The notes beneath the pieces are model-generated. The model searched no databases, was not told the origin of the DNA, and saw only the letters and a list, made by a program, of their open reading frames with translations. From Virgibacillus aidingensis (GTDB taxonomy: Bacteria; Bacillota; Bacilli; Bacillales; Amphibacillaceae), in contig NZ_WIXN01000026.1 of assembly GCF_010994035.1 (NCBI RefSeq), forward strand, positions 1-45,966: 45,966 nt of DNA, in the 5' to 3' direction. The position numbers and the translations under genes are program-made. Shown here in pieces: positions 37,002 to 45,597 of the stretch. Position 1 is the stretch's first letter. Each line of letters starts with the position of its first letter.

Positions 37002-37015
37002 ACCGGCATGGTTTT
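36986..37015 (+). terminator. Terminator overlapping the stop of the 36558 gene
   Basis: Arms GCCGGT (36986-36991) and ACCGGC (37002-37007) followed by ATGGTTTTAT. Moderate stem and short T-run. Confidence 0.5.
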
Positions 37016-37383
37016 ATATCCAATTACCGGGCGCAGTAAATTCATATCCTGACGTGTAGACGCATTTGACGAGGTGGATCATTACACAACGGCAGAATTG
37101 AGTGCTGTGTATTTAACAAATCTGCAGAAGCTGCAAACTTATTGCACCCGGGTCAAAACACATAAAGAAATCTAGTAATCTTACTTAAATCCAAATCCCA
37201 TCAAAGATTTAAACATCACAAGTATCCAAATAATGCATTTTTACCATTCCTGGAAATTGTTTGACTATTATCCTGGTAATATAGTATTACTAATTAGAAG
37301 GATTATTGAAAACGATTTCTCTTTCTTACTGCAAATAAATATGATTATTTCACACACAAATTTTGAAATTGGGGGAACTAAAA
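37016..37383. other. Intergenic region ahead of the nitronate monooxygenase gene
   Basis: About 370 bp. A start-less frame near 37060-37175 (FDEVDHYTTAELSAVYLTNL and so on, ending at TAG) may be a gene remnant. TTGACT near 37271 followed by AT-rich sequence is a candidate -35 for the next gene. Confidence 0.3.
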
Positions 37384-38358
37384 TTGTCAAACATACCATC
37401 CATTCTTAATAATTTAAGGATTCCTGTTATTGGATCACCCATGTTTATTATCAGTAATCCAAAGCTTGTCATTGAACAGTGCAAGGCCGGAATTGTAGGT
37501 TCCATGCCGGCGTTAAATGCCAGACCGGCCTCCCAGCTGGATGAGTGGCTGGCTGAGATCACCGAGACGCTGGATGATTATAACAAGAAAAATCCGGATC
37601 GCCCGGCAGCGCCTTTTGCGATTAATCAAATCGTACATAGATCCAATGACCGGCTGGAGCGGGATATGGAGCTGTGCGTAAAGTACAAGGTTCCCATCAC
37701 CATCACTTCTCTCGGAGCCCGGGAGGAAGTAAATCAGGCTGCCCACAGCTATGGCGGCATCGTATTGCATGATGTGATCAATAATAGGTTTGCCAATAAA
37801 GCCATTGAAAAGGGGGCAGATGGCCTTATTGCCGTTGCTGCAGGCGCAGGAGGACATGCCGGAAGCAAAAGCCCATTTGCTTTAGTACAGGAGATACGCG
37901 CATGGTTTGACGGTCCGCTGGCGCTGTCTGGTTCTATCGCCAATGGAAAGGCAATTTTGGCTGCACAGGCAATGGGAGCGGATTTCGCTTATATTGGCTC
38001 ACCATTTATCGCTACGCATGAAGCAAGAGCATCTGAGGAGTACAAGCAAATGATCGTGGAAGGCACGTCAGATGATATTGTGTACAGCAATTTATTTACG
38101 GGTGTCCATGGAAACTATCTGAAGCCATCTATCCGGGAAGCTGGCCTGGATCCTGAAGCTCTTCCGGAAAGCGACCCGTCTAAAATGAGCTTTGGCACAG
38201 ACACGGACGTCAAGGCCTGGAAGGATATTTGGGGAAGCGGCCAGGGGATAGGTGCAGTGGATGAGGTGACAAGTGCAGCAGCATATGTGGATAGGCTGCA
38301 CCAGGAATATATCGATGCAAGAGATGGATTGCTGAAGGCGAGCAGCGTATTTTCCTAA
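37384..38358 (+). CDS. Nitronate monooxygenase family flavoprotein
   Basis: 324 aa from TTG at 37384, 8 bp after GGGGG; a longer TTG start at 37363 would lie within the ribosome site region. FMN-binding TIM barrel of the 2-nitropropane dioxygenase/nitronate monooxygenase family: IPVIGSPMFIISNPKLV at the N-terminus, AGGHAG near residue 158 (the conserved His region), ALSGSIANGKAILAAQAMGADFAYIGSPF (phosphate-binding part). It would oxidise toxic nitronates such as propionate-3-nitronate; the true substrate is unproven. Confidence 0.88.
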   Translation: MSNIPSILNNLRIPVIGSPMFIISNPKLVIEQCKAGIVGSMPALNARPASQLDEWLAEITETLDDYNKKNPDRPAAPFAINQIVHRSNDRLERDMELCVKYKVPITITSLGAREEVNQAAHSYGGIVLHDVINNRFANKAIEKGADGLIAVAAGAGGHAGSKSPFALVQEIRAWFDGPLALSGSIANGKAILAAQAMGADFAYIGSPFIATHEARASEEYKQMIVEGTSDDIVYSNLFTGVHGNYLKPSIREAGLDPEALPESDPSKMSFGTDTDVKAWKDIWGSGQGIGAVDEVTSAAAYVDRLHQEYIDARDGLLKASSVFS

Positions 38359-38367
38359 AGATGGAAT

Positions 38368-38404
38368 GTTTACCCCAGGGATTTTCTCAGGAAGGGGGGT
38401 AAAC
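38368..38404 (+). terminator. Hairpin after the nitronate monooxygenase gene
   Basis: Perfect 9-bp arms GTTTACCCC (38368-38376) and GGGGTAAAC (38396-38404), 10 bp after the stop; only a weak T-run follows. Confidence 0.55.
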
Positions 38405-38577
38405 ACTTTCAATGTATGTTTGCTAAGTACCGTTGATGATGACGATGGCCACAGCGATTTTGCTGGTGGTTTATTAAAAAAATAGCTGAAGAACCCAATG
38501 AAGCAGCACATAGAAGCTGCTAAAAAGGAATCTCAAAGAATGAAAATGTTATAGGTTGTGATATTATTTTTTTCCAA

Positions 38578-38763
38578 TTGTATGCTGTTTTAGGACTTTA
38601 TTTATTACCCGTTTATGGCATTATTTTCTGTGTGAATTTAGTCTCCTTGTTAAAGAAGATAAAAGATAACAAGGTTACAGAGAAAAATACGATATGGATG
38701 ACGGTTTCTTTCATTCTTATTATAACAACGATCGGGGCATTGGCGCTGCTTAGTTTGGACTAA
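38578..38763 (+). CDS. Small two-helix membrane protein
   Basis: About 61 aa with two hydrophobic segments (AVLGLYLLPVYGIIFCVNLV and MTVSFILIITTIGALALLSL) separated by a charged Lys-rich loop. The start is uncertain: TTG at 38578 has no ribosome site, and no ATG exists further upstream in frame. It lies 50 bp ahead of another small membrane protein, perhaps in one transcript. Family unknown. Confidence 0.45.
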   Translation: MYAVLGLYLLPVYGIIFCVNLVSLLKKIKDNKVTEKNTIWMTVSFILIITTIGALALLSLD

Positions 38764-38812
38764 AATATAGCATAAATTCATTTTAGTTAAAGCATGCAAA
38801 AGGAATGATAAT

Positions 38813-39043
38813 GTGAAAAAACGATGGATTTTCTGGTGGATTTGCAGTATATTCTGGTTTGTCATGTTTGTATTAGGCTCAGCTATTATCTGGCTGAGAG
38901 AAGTTGATGGGACTGGTGCTGTGCAAACACCTGAGCTGAGATTAATTGCATTTGTTATTTTATTGATTGGGTTTATCATTCCATTAATTATTCAGGTGGT
39001 TTGGCTGATTATTAATTTGAGAACGGACAGTAACAGAGCTTAG
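38813..39043 (+). CDS. DUF3923-like small membrane protein
   Basis: 76 aa from GTG at 38813 (AAAGGA upstream). Two membrane segments flank an extracellular-type loop with WLREVDGTGAVQTPELRL, which resembles the DUF3923 family of Firmicutes. Function of the family is unknown. Confidence 0.65.
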   Translation: MKKRWIFWWICSIFWFVMFVLGSAIIWLREVDGTGAVQTPELRLIAFVILLIGFIIPLIIQVVWLIINLRTDSNRA

Positions 39044-39087
39044 AGCTAAAGCCTCATTATGCCTTTTCATAGCTAAACATAAGTAGA

Positions 39088-39110
39088 GGAAGCGGCCCAA
39101 AAGCCGCTCC
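39088..39110. terminator. Hairpin between convergent genes
   Basis: Arms GGAAGCGGC (39088-39096) and GCCGCTCC (39103-39110), 6-nt loop with AAAA; it directly follows the lactate monooxygenase stop on the minus strand. No strong T-run on either strand. Confidence 0.5.
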
Positions 39111-39115
39111 CACCA

Positions 39116-40285
39116 TCATCCATCCAATTTCCTCAGCAGTGATTCATCCAGCTCACTCACTTTGCTCTGCCCGGTCAATCCCATCGTAATATCCAAGTCT
39201 GCCAGCATATTTTGCAGCACTTCCTTTACGCCTTTCTGTCCTGCCACTGCCAGACCATACATCAGCGGCCTTCCCACCAGTACTGCTTTTGCACCAAGTG
39301 CCATGGCTTTCATGATGTCCGACCCTCGGCGGATTCCGCTGTCCATTAATACCGGCACTTTATCTCCAACTGCTTCTGCCACTTCAGGCAGTACTTCCAA
39401 CGCGCCAACAGCGCCATCGACCTGACGCCCGCCATGGTTGGATACAATAATGCCGTCCACACCTTTCTCAATTGCCATTTTGGCATCATCCGGATGCATG
39501 ATCCCTTTTAAAATAATCGGCAGTTTTGTGTGCTCCCGTAAAAAGGAGAGATCATCCCAAGTAAGGCTTGTATTTCCAAAAATCCTTGTCCAATGCATAA
39601 TGGCGCCCTGGGGATCAGCCTCTATCGGGGCATCCAGCTTTGCCTGGAATGCCGGGTCCGTAAAATAGTTTCCTACACCTTCCCCGGCCAAAAATGGCAG
39701 GTACACATTCTTCAAATCATACTCCCGCCATGCCATCATCGGGGTGTCCAATGTGACGACAATGGCGGAGTAGCCGGATGCCTCGGCTCGTTTTAAAAAG
39801 CTTGCTGCGATCTCCGGGTCTCTGCTCCAATAGAGCTGGAACCAGCGCGGTGCGTCTCCCATTGCTTCTGCTATTTTTTCCATGGGGACCGTGGATGCGG
39901 AACTTGCTATGTAGGGTACGCCCATTTCCGCAGAAGCTTTTGCCGAGCCGATCTCTCCCTCTTCATGGATGATCGATTGTACGCCAATCGGGGCCTGTAA
40001 TACAGGGAAAGGATACGTTTGTCCAAATATGTTTACCGACAGGTCGCGCTTGTCTACATTACGCAGCATGCGCGGAATGATTTGCCAGTCCGTAAACGCT
40101 TTCAAATTTGCCTCCATGGTCTTCTCTGCTCCGGCACCGCCTGCAATATAATAATAAGGACCGTCCTCCAGCTTTTCCCGTGCAAGCTTTTCCCACTCTT
40201 CCGTGATTACCGGCAGCCTGTTTGGATCCGGATTATGCATCGTGGCATAAATCTGGTACTGAATAAGATTTCCGATATTCTCCAT
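39116..40285 (-). CDS. Lactate 2-monooxygenase / FMN-dependent 2-hydroxy-acid oxidase
   Basis: 389-aa FMN-dependent TIM-barrel enzyme. Features in order: YYYIAGGAGAEKTMEAN near residue 43, APIGVQSIIHEEGE near 100, ASSASTVPMEKIAEA near 127, VVTLDTPMMAWRE near 170, ILKGIMHPDD near 260 and VSNHGGRQVDG near 283 with the catalytic His and Arg. The GNYFTDPAF segment near 207 is the kind of insertion found in lactate 2-monooxygenases, which turn lactate plus O2 into acetate and CO2, rather than in simple lactate oxidases. GGGG lies 9 bp before the ATG. It is divergent from a PadR regulator, which may control it. Confidence 0.85.
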   Translation of the reverse strand: MENIGNLIQYQIYATMHNPDPNRLPVITEEWEKLAREKLEDGPYYYIAGGAGAEKTMEANLKAFTDWQIIPRMLRNVDKRDLSVNIFGQTYPFPVLQAPIGVQSIIHEEGEIGSAKASAEMGVPYIASSASTVPMEKIAEAMGDAPRWFQLYWSRDPEIAASFLKRAEASGYSAIVVTLDTPMMAWREYDLKNVYLPFLAGEGVGNYFTDPAFQAKLDAPIEADPQGAIMHWTRIFGNTSLTWDDLSFLREHTKLPIILKGIMHPDDAKMAIEKGVDGIIVSNHGGRQVDGAVGALEVLPEVAEAVGDKVPVLMDSGIRRGSDIMKAMALGAKAVLVGRPLMYGLAVAGQKGVKEVLQNMLADLDITMGLTGQSKVSELDESLLRKLDG

Positions 40286-40414
40286 TGCTCATATCCCCTT
40301 TATGAATTGTGACTTTCTATGATGGTAGGATACCATATGCTTTTGTAAATTTTCTATAAATATTACCTATTATGCAAATTTATCTTTACTTTTCATTTTG
40401 TTTAACGTATTATA

Positions 40415-40442
40415 TATCTAAATGATACATATCTTTTAGATA
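40415..40442. promoter_or_regulatory. Candidate operator in front of padR
   Basis: Inverted repeat TATCTAAA (40415-40422) and TTTAGATA (40435-40442) with a 12-bp spacer, ending 1-2 bp before the padR ribosome site. Such A/T-rich inverted repeats are common autoregulatory sites for PadR proteins and could also act on the divergent monooxygenase gene. Confidence 0.45.
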
Positions 40443-40454
40443 GGGGAATTACTT

Positions 40455-40994
40455 TTGGAAAAATACAATGACACAACCTATGCGATCCTTGGTATTTTAA
40501 CGACAGGAAACAGATCAGGCTATGACATTAAGCAGTTCATGGACCAAAGCCTCAACCATTTCTGGAAAATCAGTTATGGACAAATTTACCCGACGTTAAA
40601 ACGATTGGAACAAGAAGGGTTGGCCAGAGTGGAAACAGCATCCCGGGAAGGAAAGCCCGACCGGAAAGCATATTTTCTTACATCAAAAGGGGAGGGGGCT
40701 TTAAAGGACTGGCTGGAAACGCCGCTGCAAAATGTTCCGGCGGAGCGGAATGAAGTGCTGCTGAAATTATTTTTCGGCAGGCATCAGTCAAAAGAGCAAT
40801 CTGCGTCTCTGCTGAAGGAATATAAGCAGAAGCTGGAGGCGCAATATGAAACATATGAGCAGATTGAAATGATGATCTCAGGCGATGGCTGTGAAGAGGG
40901 GGATGCACCGTATTGGCTATTCACCCTTGATTACGGAAAACGGGTGACTAGAGCTGCGATTGACTGGTGTGAGGAAACCATGAAGAAACTATGA
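40455..40994 (+). CDS. PadR-family transcriptional regulator
   Basis: 179 aa from TTG at 40455, 8 bp after GGGG. N-terminal winged helix (TYAILGILTTGNRSGYDIKQFM, then YGQIYPTLKRLEQEGL) and a C-terminal helical dimerisation domain, as in subfamily 1 PadR proteins. It is followed after 16 bp by a membrane protein and then a DUF4188-like protein, a likely operon, and divergent from the lactate monooxygenase gene. Ligand unknown. Confidence 0.9.
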   Translation: MEKYNDTTYAILGILTTGNRSGYDIKQFMDQSLNHFWKISYGQIYPTLKRLEQEGLARVETASREGKPDRKAYFLTSKGEGALKDWLETPLQNVPAERNEVLLKLFFGRHQSKEQSASLLKEYKQKLEAQYETYEQIEMMISGDGCEEGDAPYWLFTLDYGKRVTRAAIDWCEETMKKL

Positions 40995-41010
40995 AGGGGG
41001 TACGGTACAA

Positions 41011-41712
41011 GTGATTACATTATCCATTATAACGCATGTGGCAGCAGGGTTTATTGCTCTGATTTTTTTATGGCTGCCGCTCCTGTTTAAAAAGGGGGGC
41101 CGCTATCATCGCTTAACGGGCTGGGTCTTCACCGGCAGCATGTTTATGATAAGCGGTACATCGATACACCTTGCTTTATACAGAATATGGTTTGAAGGAA
41201 AGCTGACCACAGAAGAGTTTTCCTTTTACCTGTTTTTGATGTTTATTGCGGTGTTAAGTTTTACTACAGCGATGTACGGATTGCGCGTGCTGAGATTTAA
41301 AAAACACGCAGGAAAACACCGCGAGTGGATCGATTGGTTTCTCCCAGTCCTCCTTTTCACGAGTGCAGTGCTCATGAGCATATACGGATGGATGCTTGGC
41401 GACCAGCTGCTTACATGGTTTCCTCTGTTAGGGGTATTTCTGGCTTTATCCCACATGACTTACTGGTGGCGCCGGCCTGATTTTAAATTGCGCTGGAGGG
41501 TGGAACATCTGACAGGCATGTTAAGCTGCGGCATTTCCACTGTAACTGCATTTGTCGTTTTTGGAGCTCCCCGCATATTTGCATTAAATCAAGCTTCTGT
41601 TTGGTTATGGTTTGCACCGGCCATTGTGCTTGTGCCGCTGATCATCTACCTTTCAGTAAAAGAAAGATATAAATATCAAAGACAGGGATTGATAAAGCAG
41701 GGCGTTAAGTAG
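41011..41712 (+). CDS. Multi-pass membrane protein in the padR operon
   Basis: 233 aa from GTG at 41011 after GGGGG. Seven or so hydrophobic segments; early HVAAGFIALIFLWLPLLFKKGGRYHRLTGW pattern with two His resembles DUF2306-type membrane proteins. Conserved His (HVAAG, RYHRLTG, KHAGKHREW, VEHLTG) might bind haem or metal, which is inference. It is probably co-transcribed with padR. Confidence 0.7.
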   Translation: MITLSIITHVAAGFIALIFLWLPLLFKKGGRYHRLTGWVFTGSMFMISGTSIHLALYRIWFEGKLTTEEFSFYLFLMFIAVLSFTTAMYGLRVLRFKKHAGKHREWIDWFLPVLLFTSAVLMSIYGWMLGDQLLTWFPLLGVFLALSHMTYWWRRPDFKLRWRVEHLTGMLSCGISTVTAFVVFGAPRIFALNQASVWLWFAPAIVLVPLIIYLSVKERYKYQRQGLIKQGVK

Positions 41713-41764
41713 GTCCTGTACATTTTATGATTGCATGCATTCTTTAAATAAAGGGGATATAACC

Positions 41765-42250
41765 ATGGGCAAAAAAATTTTCACAGGCAGGTACACGACG
41801 GAAAATGAAGAAGATATTGTTGTTTTTCTTATTGGCATGCGCGTAAACAAAAGGTGGGCTATTCATAAGTGGGGCCCTGTCTTTTCAGCCATGCCCGGAA
41901 TGATTAAAGAGCTTTATGAAAACCAGGAGGAGTTAGGGTTTCATTCGGTGGAAAGCTATTTTGGTCTGCGCACCACTTTCATGGTTCAGTACTGGCGGTC
42001 CGCGGAAGATCTGCTTGCATATGCAAAAGGGGAGAAGCACCTGAGTGCATGGAGAAATTTTAACAAAAGAATGGAAAACAACGATGCTGTCGGCTTTTAC
42101 CATGAGACCTATAACGTAAAAAAAGGGAGCTATGAATGCATTTACCGGAATATGCCTTTGTTCGGGCTGGCTAATGCTAATAAACACATCCCTGTCACAT
42201 CACAGCTTAATTCCGCCCGTAAACGGCTGCGGACTACAGCAGGGAATTAA
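41765..42250 (+). CDS. DUF4188-like protein
   Basis: 161 aa from ATG at 41765, 8 bp after AGGGG; an upstream in-frame ATG at 41735 lacks a ribosome site. FLIGMRVNKRW near residue 21, then GFHSVESYFGLRTTFMVQYWRSAEDLLAYAKG, match my memory of the DUF4188 family, which has a ferredoxin-like (dimeric alpha-beta barrel) fold related to small monooxygenases. Third gene after padR. Confidence 0.7.
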   Translation: MGKKIFTGRYTTENEEDIVVFLIGMRVNKRWAIHKWGPVFSAMPGMIKELYENQEELGFHSVESYFGLRTTFMVQYWRSAEDLLAYAKGEKHLSAWRNFNKRMENNDAVGFYHETYNVKKGSYECIYRNMPLFGLANANKHIPVTSQLNSARKRLRTTAGN

Positions 42251-42376
42251 GATTTTCACTTATTGCGGCTGCAATGTTGTTAAGTATGCTGTTATTTTTC
42301 GTCCTATTCATAATAAGTTCCGCCTCTCATTAATATCCATATAGTGATTACAAATAAATGGATCGGAGGCGAATAA

Positions 42377-42934
42377 GTGTATTTCCTAAAAAATATTTCT
42401 GATGAGGGTCGTTTGTCCCAAACGGCATTCCATAACTATAAAAAAACAGTGAAGCTTGTTTTTGCAGCCATCCTCTCATCTTTGGCCGCCATGCTGCAGT
42501 CTTTTGGCGGATTTTTGCCCGGCATCGGATTTTTTATCAGTCCGCTCGCCACTGCACCCATATTATTATGTTCCATGTTTTCTTTTCCTTTTGGTATCAT
42601 GTCTTATCTTCTGACCATCATGCTGTTATTTATTTTGGAGCCGACAGAACTGATTATTTTCCCCTTTACAACAGGGTTGCTGGGACTTGGGATAGGAGCA
42701 GCTTTTCACTTTTTCAGGAAGAGAATAAGTATGATCGCTGCCGGCTCGGTGTTTTTAACATTGGGAATCACGAGTCTTTTGTATATTTTCCAATTCCCCA
42801 TTTTAGGTCCCGTTGCCAATGGTTCCTTCTCATTCATTGCAGCAGGAGGTATTTTATTTTTTTCTTTTCTTTACAGCTGGCTATGGGTTGACATTGCTTT
42901 ACTTATTTTCAGGAGAATTAAGATGATAATTTAG
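42377..42934 (+). CDS. Integral membrane protein, unknown
   Basis: 185 aa from GTG at 42377, 7 bp after GGAGG. About five or six membrane helices; Gly/Pro-rich loops (SFGGFLPGIGFFISPLATAP) give it the look of an ECF-transporter substrate-binding subunit, but no family-specific motif is visible. The 5' region (42251-42360) shows no clear riboswitch. Confidence 0.6.
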   Translation: MYFLKNISDEGRLSQTAFHNYKKTVKLVFAAILSSLAAMLQSFGGFLPGIGFFISPLATAPILLCSMFSFPFGIMSYLLTIMLLFILEPTELIIFPFTTGLLGLGIGAAFHFFRKRISMIAAGSVFLTLGITSLLYIFQFPILGPVANGSFSFIAAGGILFFSFLYSWLWVDIALLIFRRIKMII

Positions 42935-42945
42935 CTTACCTGAAT

Positions 42946-44358
42946 TTATGGAATGATTTCAAAAACACTGCCCTGATGAAGATCAGTCACATTCATGGAG
43001 CCGTGAACGCCAAGATATAATTTTGTCTGACTCGAATTCGTTCCCAAACTGACATAATAGGCCGACTGTGGTCCAAAATCATAATCAACTTGAATTTCAC
43101 TGAAGTCATTTTGTCTTCCATCCGCTCTTCTGAAGGTATAGGCCAATGTACCTTTATCCTCCGGCTGAGATCCTGTCTTAAAAAAATCGGTAAAGACAAC
43201 AGCACCCGTTAACCCGGGAATGTCATTTCCCATATAGGCCTTAACGCCGGTAAGTGCGTTGCCTGCAAACTTATCTTCTCTGGCATCATAGTGAAAATAA
43301 CTCGTAAGCGGGCGAAGGCGAATCGCTGACAGTGCTGCCGCTTCATCATAAAAAGCAATGTTCTTCTTTAGCAGTGTCTCATCATTCGTACATTCTCTTA
43401 AAACCGGTGTAGGAAAGCTTCCTTCCCACGCCCGCCAGCCAAAGTTAATTAATCCTTCCTCGTCTGGTTTGGATTGTGTAGAGGCAGCTTGGACAAGACG
43501 CGTCACCGGGATGGACTTATATTTTTCAAATGAATAAATGGGCTCTTCCACTTCCTGACCGACATTTCCCACATATTTCACATACCGGTCATGAAACCAT
43601 TGAAAGGTAATTCCTGGCATATTGCGTACCCCTTTGGCGACTGCCGTGAGCATTTCCTGAATGCCTGGCGGGAGTTCATTAAACCGTGTGACGACAGGGG
43701 AGTGCTTGATGTGTCTGTTCTTACTAACATCGATTTCTATTATTTTTCCGGCAATCTCCATATCATCCTGACTCAAGTTAAATGGGTCATAGCCCGATCC
43801 TCCGTCCCCGTTGGTAAAGATAAGTTTTCCTGTTTCCGGAGAAAAATTTAAGCTGTTGACCCCATTATGATTTGCAAACGGCCTTCTTAGATTAAGCAGT
43901 GTCCGGCGTTTCTTGGGCTTGCCATTCGCTTGTAAAACCCACTCTTCCACTGTATCAATATGATCATATTCGGTTTCTCTGTTCACCCACTTAACATGCA
44001 ATGTTACGGGATCACAAGGGTCCGGCTCAAAGGATGCCTGAGGTGCACCAGGTCCCTGCGTACCGGCTGCAGAATAGTGAAGATAAAACAGACCATTATT
44101 ATAAAACTTAGGATGAAATGCCAAGCCAAGCAATCCCCGCTCATCATATCCGCCATTCGAGGTGCCCAATTCAATGACGGAGGAACGAATATCGAGAAAG
44201 ACGCGCATCTCCCCGTCTCCAATGTAAAAGATTTCTCCAACCTGGGTGGCAATAAATAATCTTTCCACCGTGTCCCCGGGAAGGATTGCTGTTTTTATGA
44301 CGGCAGGCAAATTTAACTTGCTTACCAGTGGCCGCAATCGTACTTTCACCTTCTTCAC
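42946..44358 (-). CDS. PQQ-type sugar dehydrogenase (GSDH family)
   Basis: 470 aa from GTG at 44358, 8 bp after AGGAGG. Six-bladed beta-propeller of the glucose/sorbosone dehydrogenase family: RLFIATQVGEIFYI near residue 33, YDERGLLGLAFHPKFYNNG near 70 with the conserved His, and NHNGVNSLNFSPETGKLIFT with GDGGSGYDPF near 165-190. No signal peptide is visible at the N-terminus, unusual for this mostly exported family. Actual cofactor and substrate cannot be told from sequence. Confidence 0.8.
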   Translation of the reverse strand: MKKVKVRLRPLVSKLNLPAVIKTAILPGDTVERLFIATQVGEIFYIGDGEMRVFLDIRSSVIELGTSNGGYDERGLLGLAFHPKFYNNGLFYLHYSAAGTQGPGAPQASFEPDPCDPVTLHVKWVNRETEYDHIDTVEEWVLQANGKPKKRRTLLNLRRPFANHNGVNSLNFSPETGKLIFTNGDGGSGYDPFNLSQDDMEIAGKIIEIDVSKNRHIKHSPVVTRFNELPPGIQEMLTAVAKGVRNMPGITFQWFHDRYVKYVGNVGQEVEEPIYSFEKYKSIPVTRLVQAASTQSKPDEEGLINFGWRAWEGSFPTPVLRECTNDETLLKKNIAFYDEAAALSAIRLRPLTSYFHYDAREDKFAGNALTGVKAYMGNDIPGLTGAVVFTDFFKTGSQPEDKGTLAYTFRRADGRQNDFSEIQVDYDFGPQSAYYVSLGTNSSQTKLYLGVHGSMNVTDLHQGSVFEIIP

Positions 44359-44506
44359 GGCACAGACCTCCTTCTTATATCATTCTTCTATAAGAATATG
44401 AATGGGTCTGCGCTATCAGTACAGAAGGATGCCGGAAATGGGGGCTCGTGATGACGCCTTATTAGAGACAGCATTCATGAAATGCGAAAAATTTACAGCA
44501 CCTGTG

Positions 44507-45283
44507 CTATTCTTCTTCCCCCAGCAAATGATGCAGCATCCTTTCCCGATCATCAAAAAACTGCTTCATCACCGTATAATGGCTCGTCTCCTCCAGCCTC
44601 GTTTCCTGTATCCCTTCATCCGTCAGTTCCATCATTTTTGCCTCAGGGTATGCCATCAGAATTGGGGAGTGTGTGGAAATAATGAATTGCGATCCCTGAT
44701 GGATGAGTTCGTGCATGCGCGCCAGCATTGACATTTGCCTGAGCGGAGAAAGGGCGGATTCCGGCTCATCCAATATGTAGACCCCATTTCCCCGGAACCG
44801 GTGGATAAACGCAGCAAAAAAAGCTTCCCCGTGTGATTGTTCATGGAGTGACGTACCGCCAAAGGAATCGATGATTTTCCCGCCGCCCGGCACCGGTGCC
44901 TGATCAAGTTCTTCAATATTTGTCGCTACATTATAAAAAGATTCCGCCCTAAAGAAAAAGTGATCCTTTGGCCGGCGTGTTCCCCTGGCAATGCGCAAAT
45001 ATCGATCCAAAACAGAATGGGAATCATAGCTGGAAAAATTAAAATTCCGTGTGCCGCCTTCCGGGTTAAAGCCTAAAGCTACGGCGATTCCTTCCAGTAA
45101 AGTTGATTTCCCCATGCCGTTTTCCCCGATAATATATGTCACATTTGGATGGAAGTGCAGCTTCCGGAAATCCCGTACTGCCGGCAAATGAAACGGAAAT
45201 TTTTCAAACGAAGGCACTTCATCTCTCTTCAAATCTGCACTTTTGATGTATTGTGTATCCTGGCTCAATTTCAATGCCATCAC
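44507..45283 (-). CDS. AAA-type ATPase (RecF/SMC-like, COG3910-like)
   Basis: 258-aa ABC-fold ATPase: Walker A GENGMGKST near residue 54, signature-like SHGEAFFAAF near 155, Walker B GVYILDEPESALSP near 170 and the H-loop STHSPILMA near 203. Single short protein without coiled coil, like predicted ATPases of COG3910. The start is uncertain: GTG 45283, ATG 45280 or TTG a few codons later, all near GGGG. Role unknown; some relatives accompany toxin or phage-resistance genes, but nothing here links it to the defence island. Confidence 0.75.
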   Translation of the reverse strand: MMALKLSQDTQYIKSADLKRDEVPSFEKFPFHLPAVRDFRKLHFHPNVTYIIGENGMGKSTLLEGIAVALGFNPEGGTRNFNFSSYDSHSVLDRYLRIARGTRRPKDHFFFRAESFYNVATNIEELDQAPVPGGGKIIDSFGGTSLHEQSHGEAFFAAFIHRFRGNGVYILDEPESALSPLRQMSMLARMHELIHQGSQFIISTHSPILMAYPEAKMMELTDEGIQETRLEETSHYTVMKQFFDDRERMLHHLLGEEE

Positions 45284-45304
45284 CCCGATGTATCATGGTA
45301 ATAT

Positions 45305-45342
45305 AAAAATCCACTTTGAAAACGATAATCAAAATGGATTTT
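45305..45342 (-). terminator. Terminator of the DivIVA-domain gene
   Basis: Arms AAAATCCACTTTG and CAAAATGGATTTT with one mismatch; on the minus strand the stem is followed by TTTTTATATT. It follows the 45400 gene and precedes the ATPase gene. Confidence 0.7.
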
Positions 45343-45399
45343 ATAAAAACAATTTCCAAATTTGTTTTTAAATAAAACATGTTCCGCGCATTTATTGCG

Positions 45400-45597
45400 T
45401 TATCTATAGCCATAGCCTTTTTTAAGCTGTTCCACTTCCTGTTCCAGTCTATCAATCTCTTTGTTAAATGCTGCGTAATCTTGAACCACTTTATCGAGGA
45501 ATACATCAACATCATCTTGGTTATAACCTCGAAAAGATTGCCTGAATCGTGTTTCAAGCACGTCATTTAACGATAAATTAACTTGAACTTTACCCAT
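45400..45597 (-). CDS. Short DivIVA/GpsB-like protein
   Basis: 65 aa from ATG at 45597 (GGAAGG 5 bp upstream). DVLETRFRQSFRGYNQDDVDVFLDKVVQDY is the membrane-binding N-terminal domain of DivIVA/GpsB, followed by a short coiled coil (EIDRLEQEVEQLKKG). GpsB normally has about 95-100 aa with a C-terminal helical trimer region, which is absent; the stop follows KKGYGYR. It may be a distinct short family or a truncated GpsB paralogue. Confidence 0.8.
   Translation of the reverse strand: MGKVQVNLSLNDVLETRFRQSFRGYNQDDVDVFLDKVVQDYAAFNKEIDRLEQEVEQLKKGYGYR

Noticed and set aside
37513-37857. 114-codon minus-strand frame opposite the nitronate monooxygenase gene
   Set aside because: Cys/Ser/Arg-rich antisense shadow of a well-supported enzyme.
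45219-45566. 115-codon minus-strand frame covering the DivIVA gene and the gap after it
   Set aside because: It runs in another frame through the recognisable DivIVA domain and its terminator, so it is chance.
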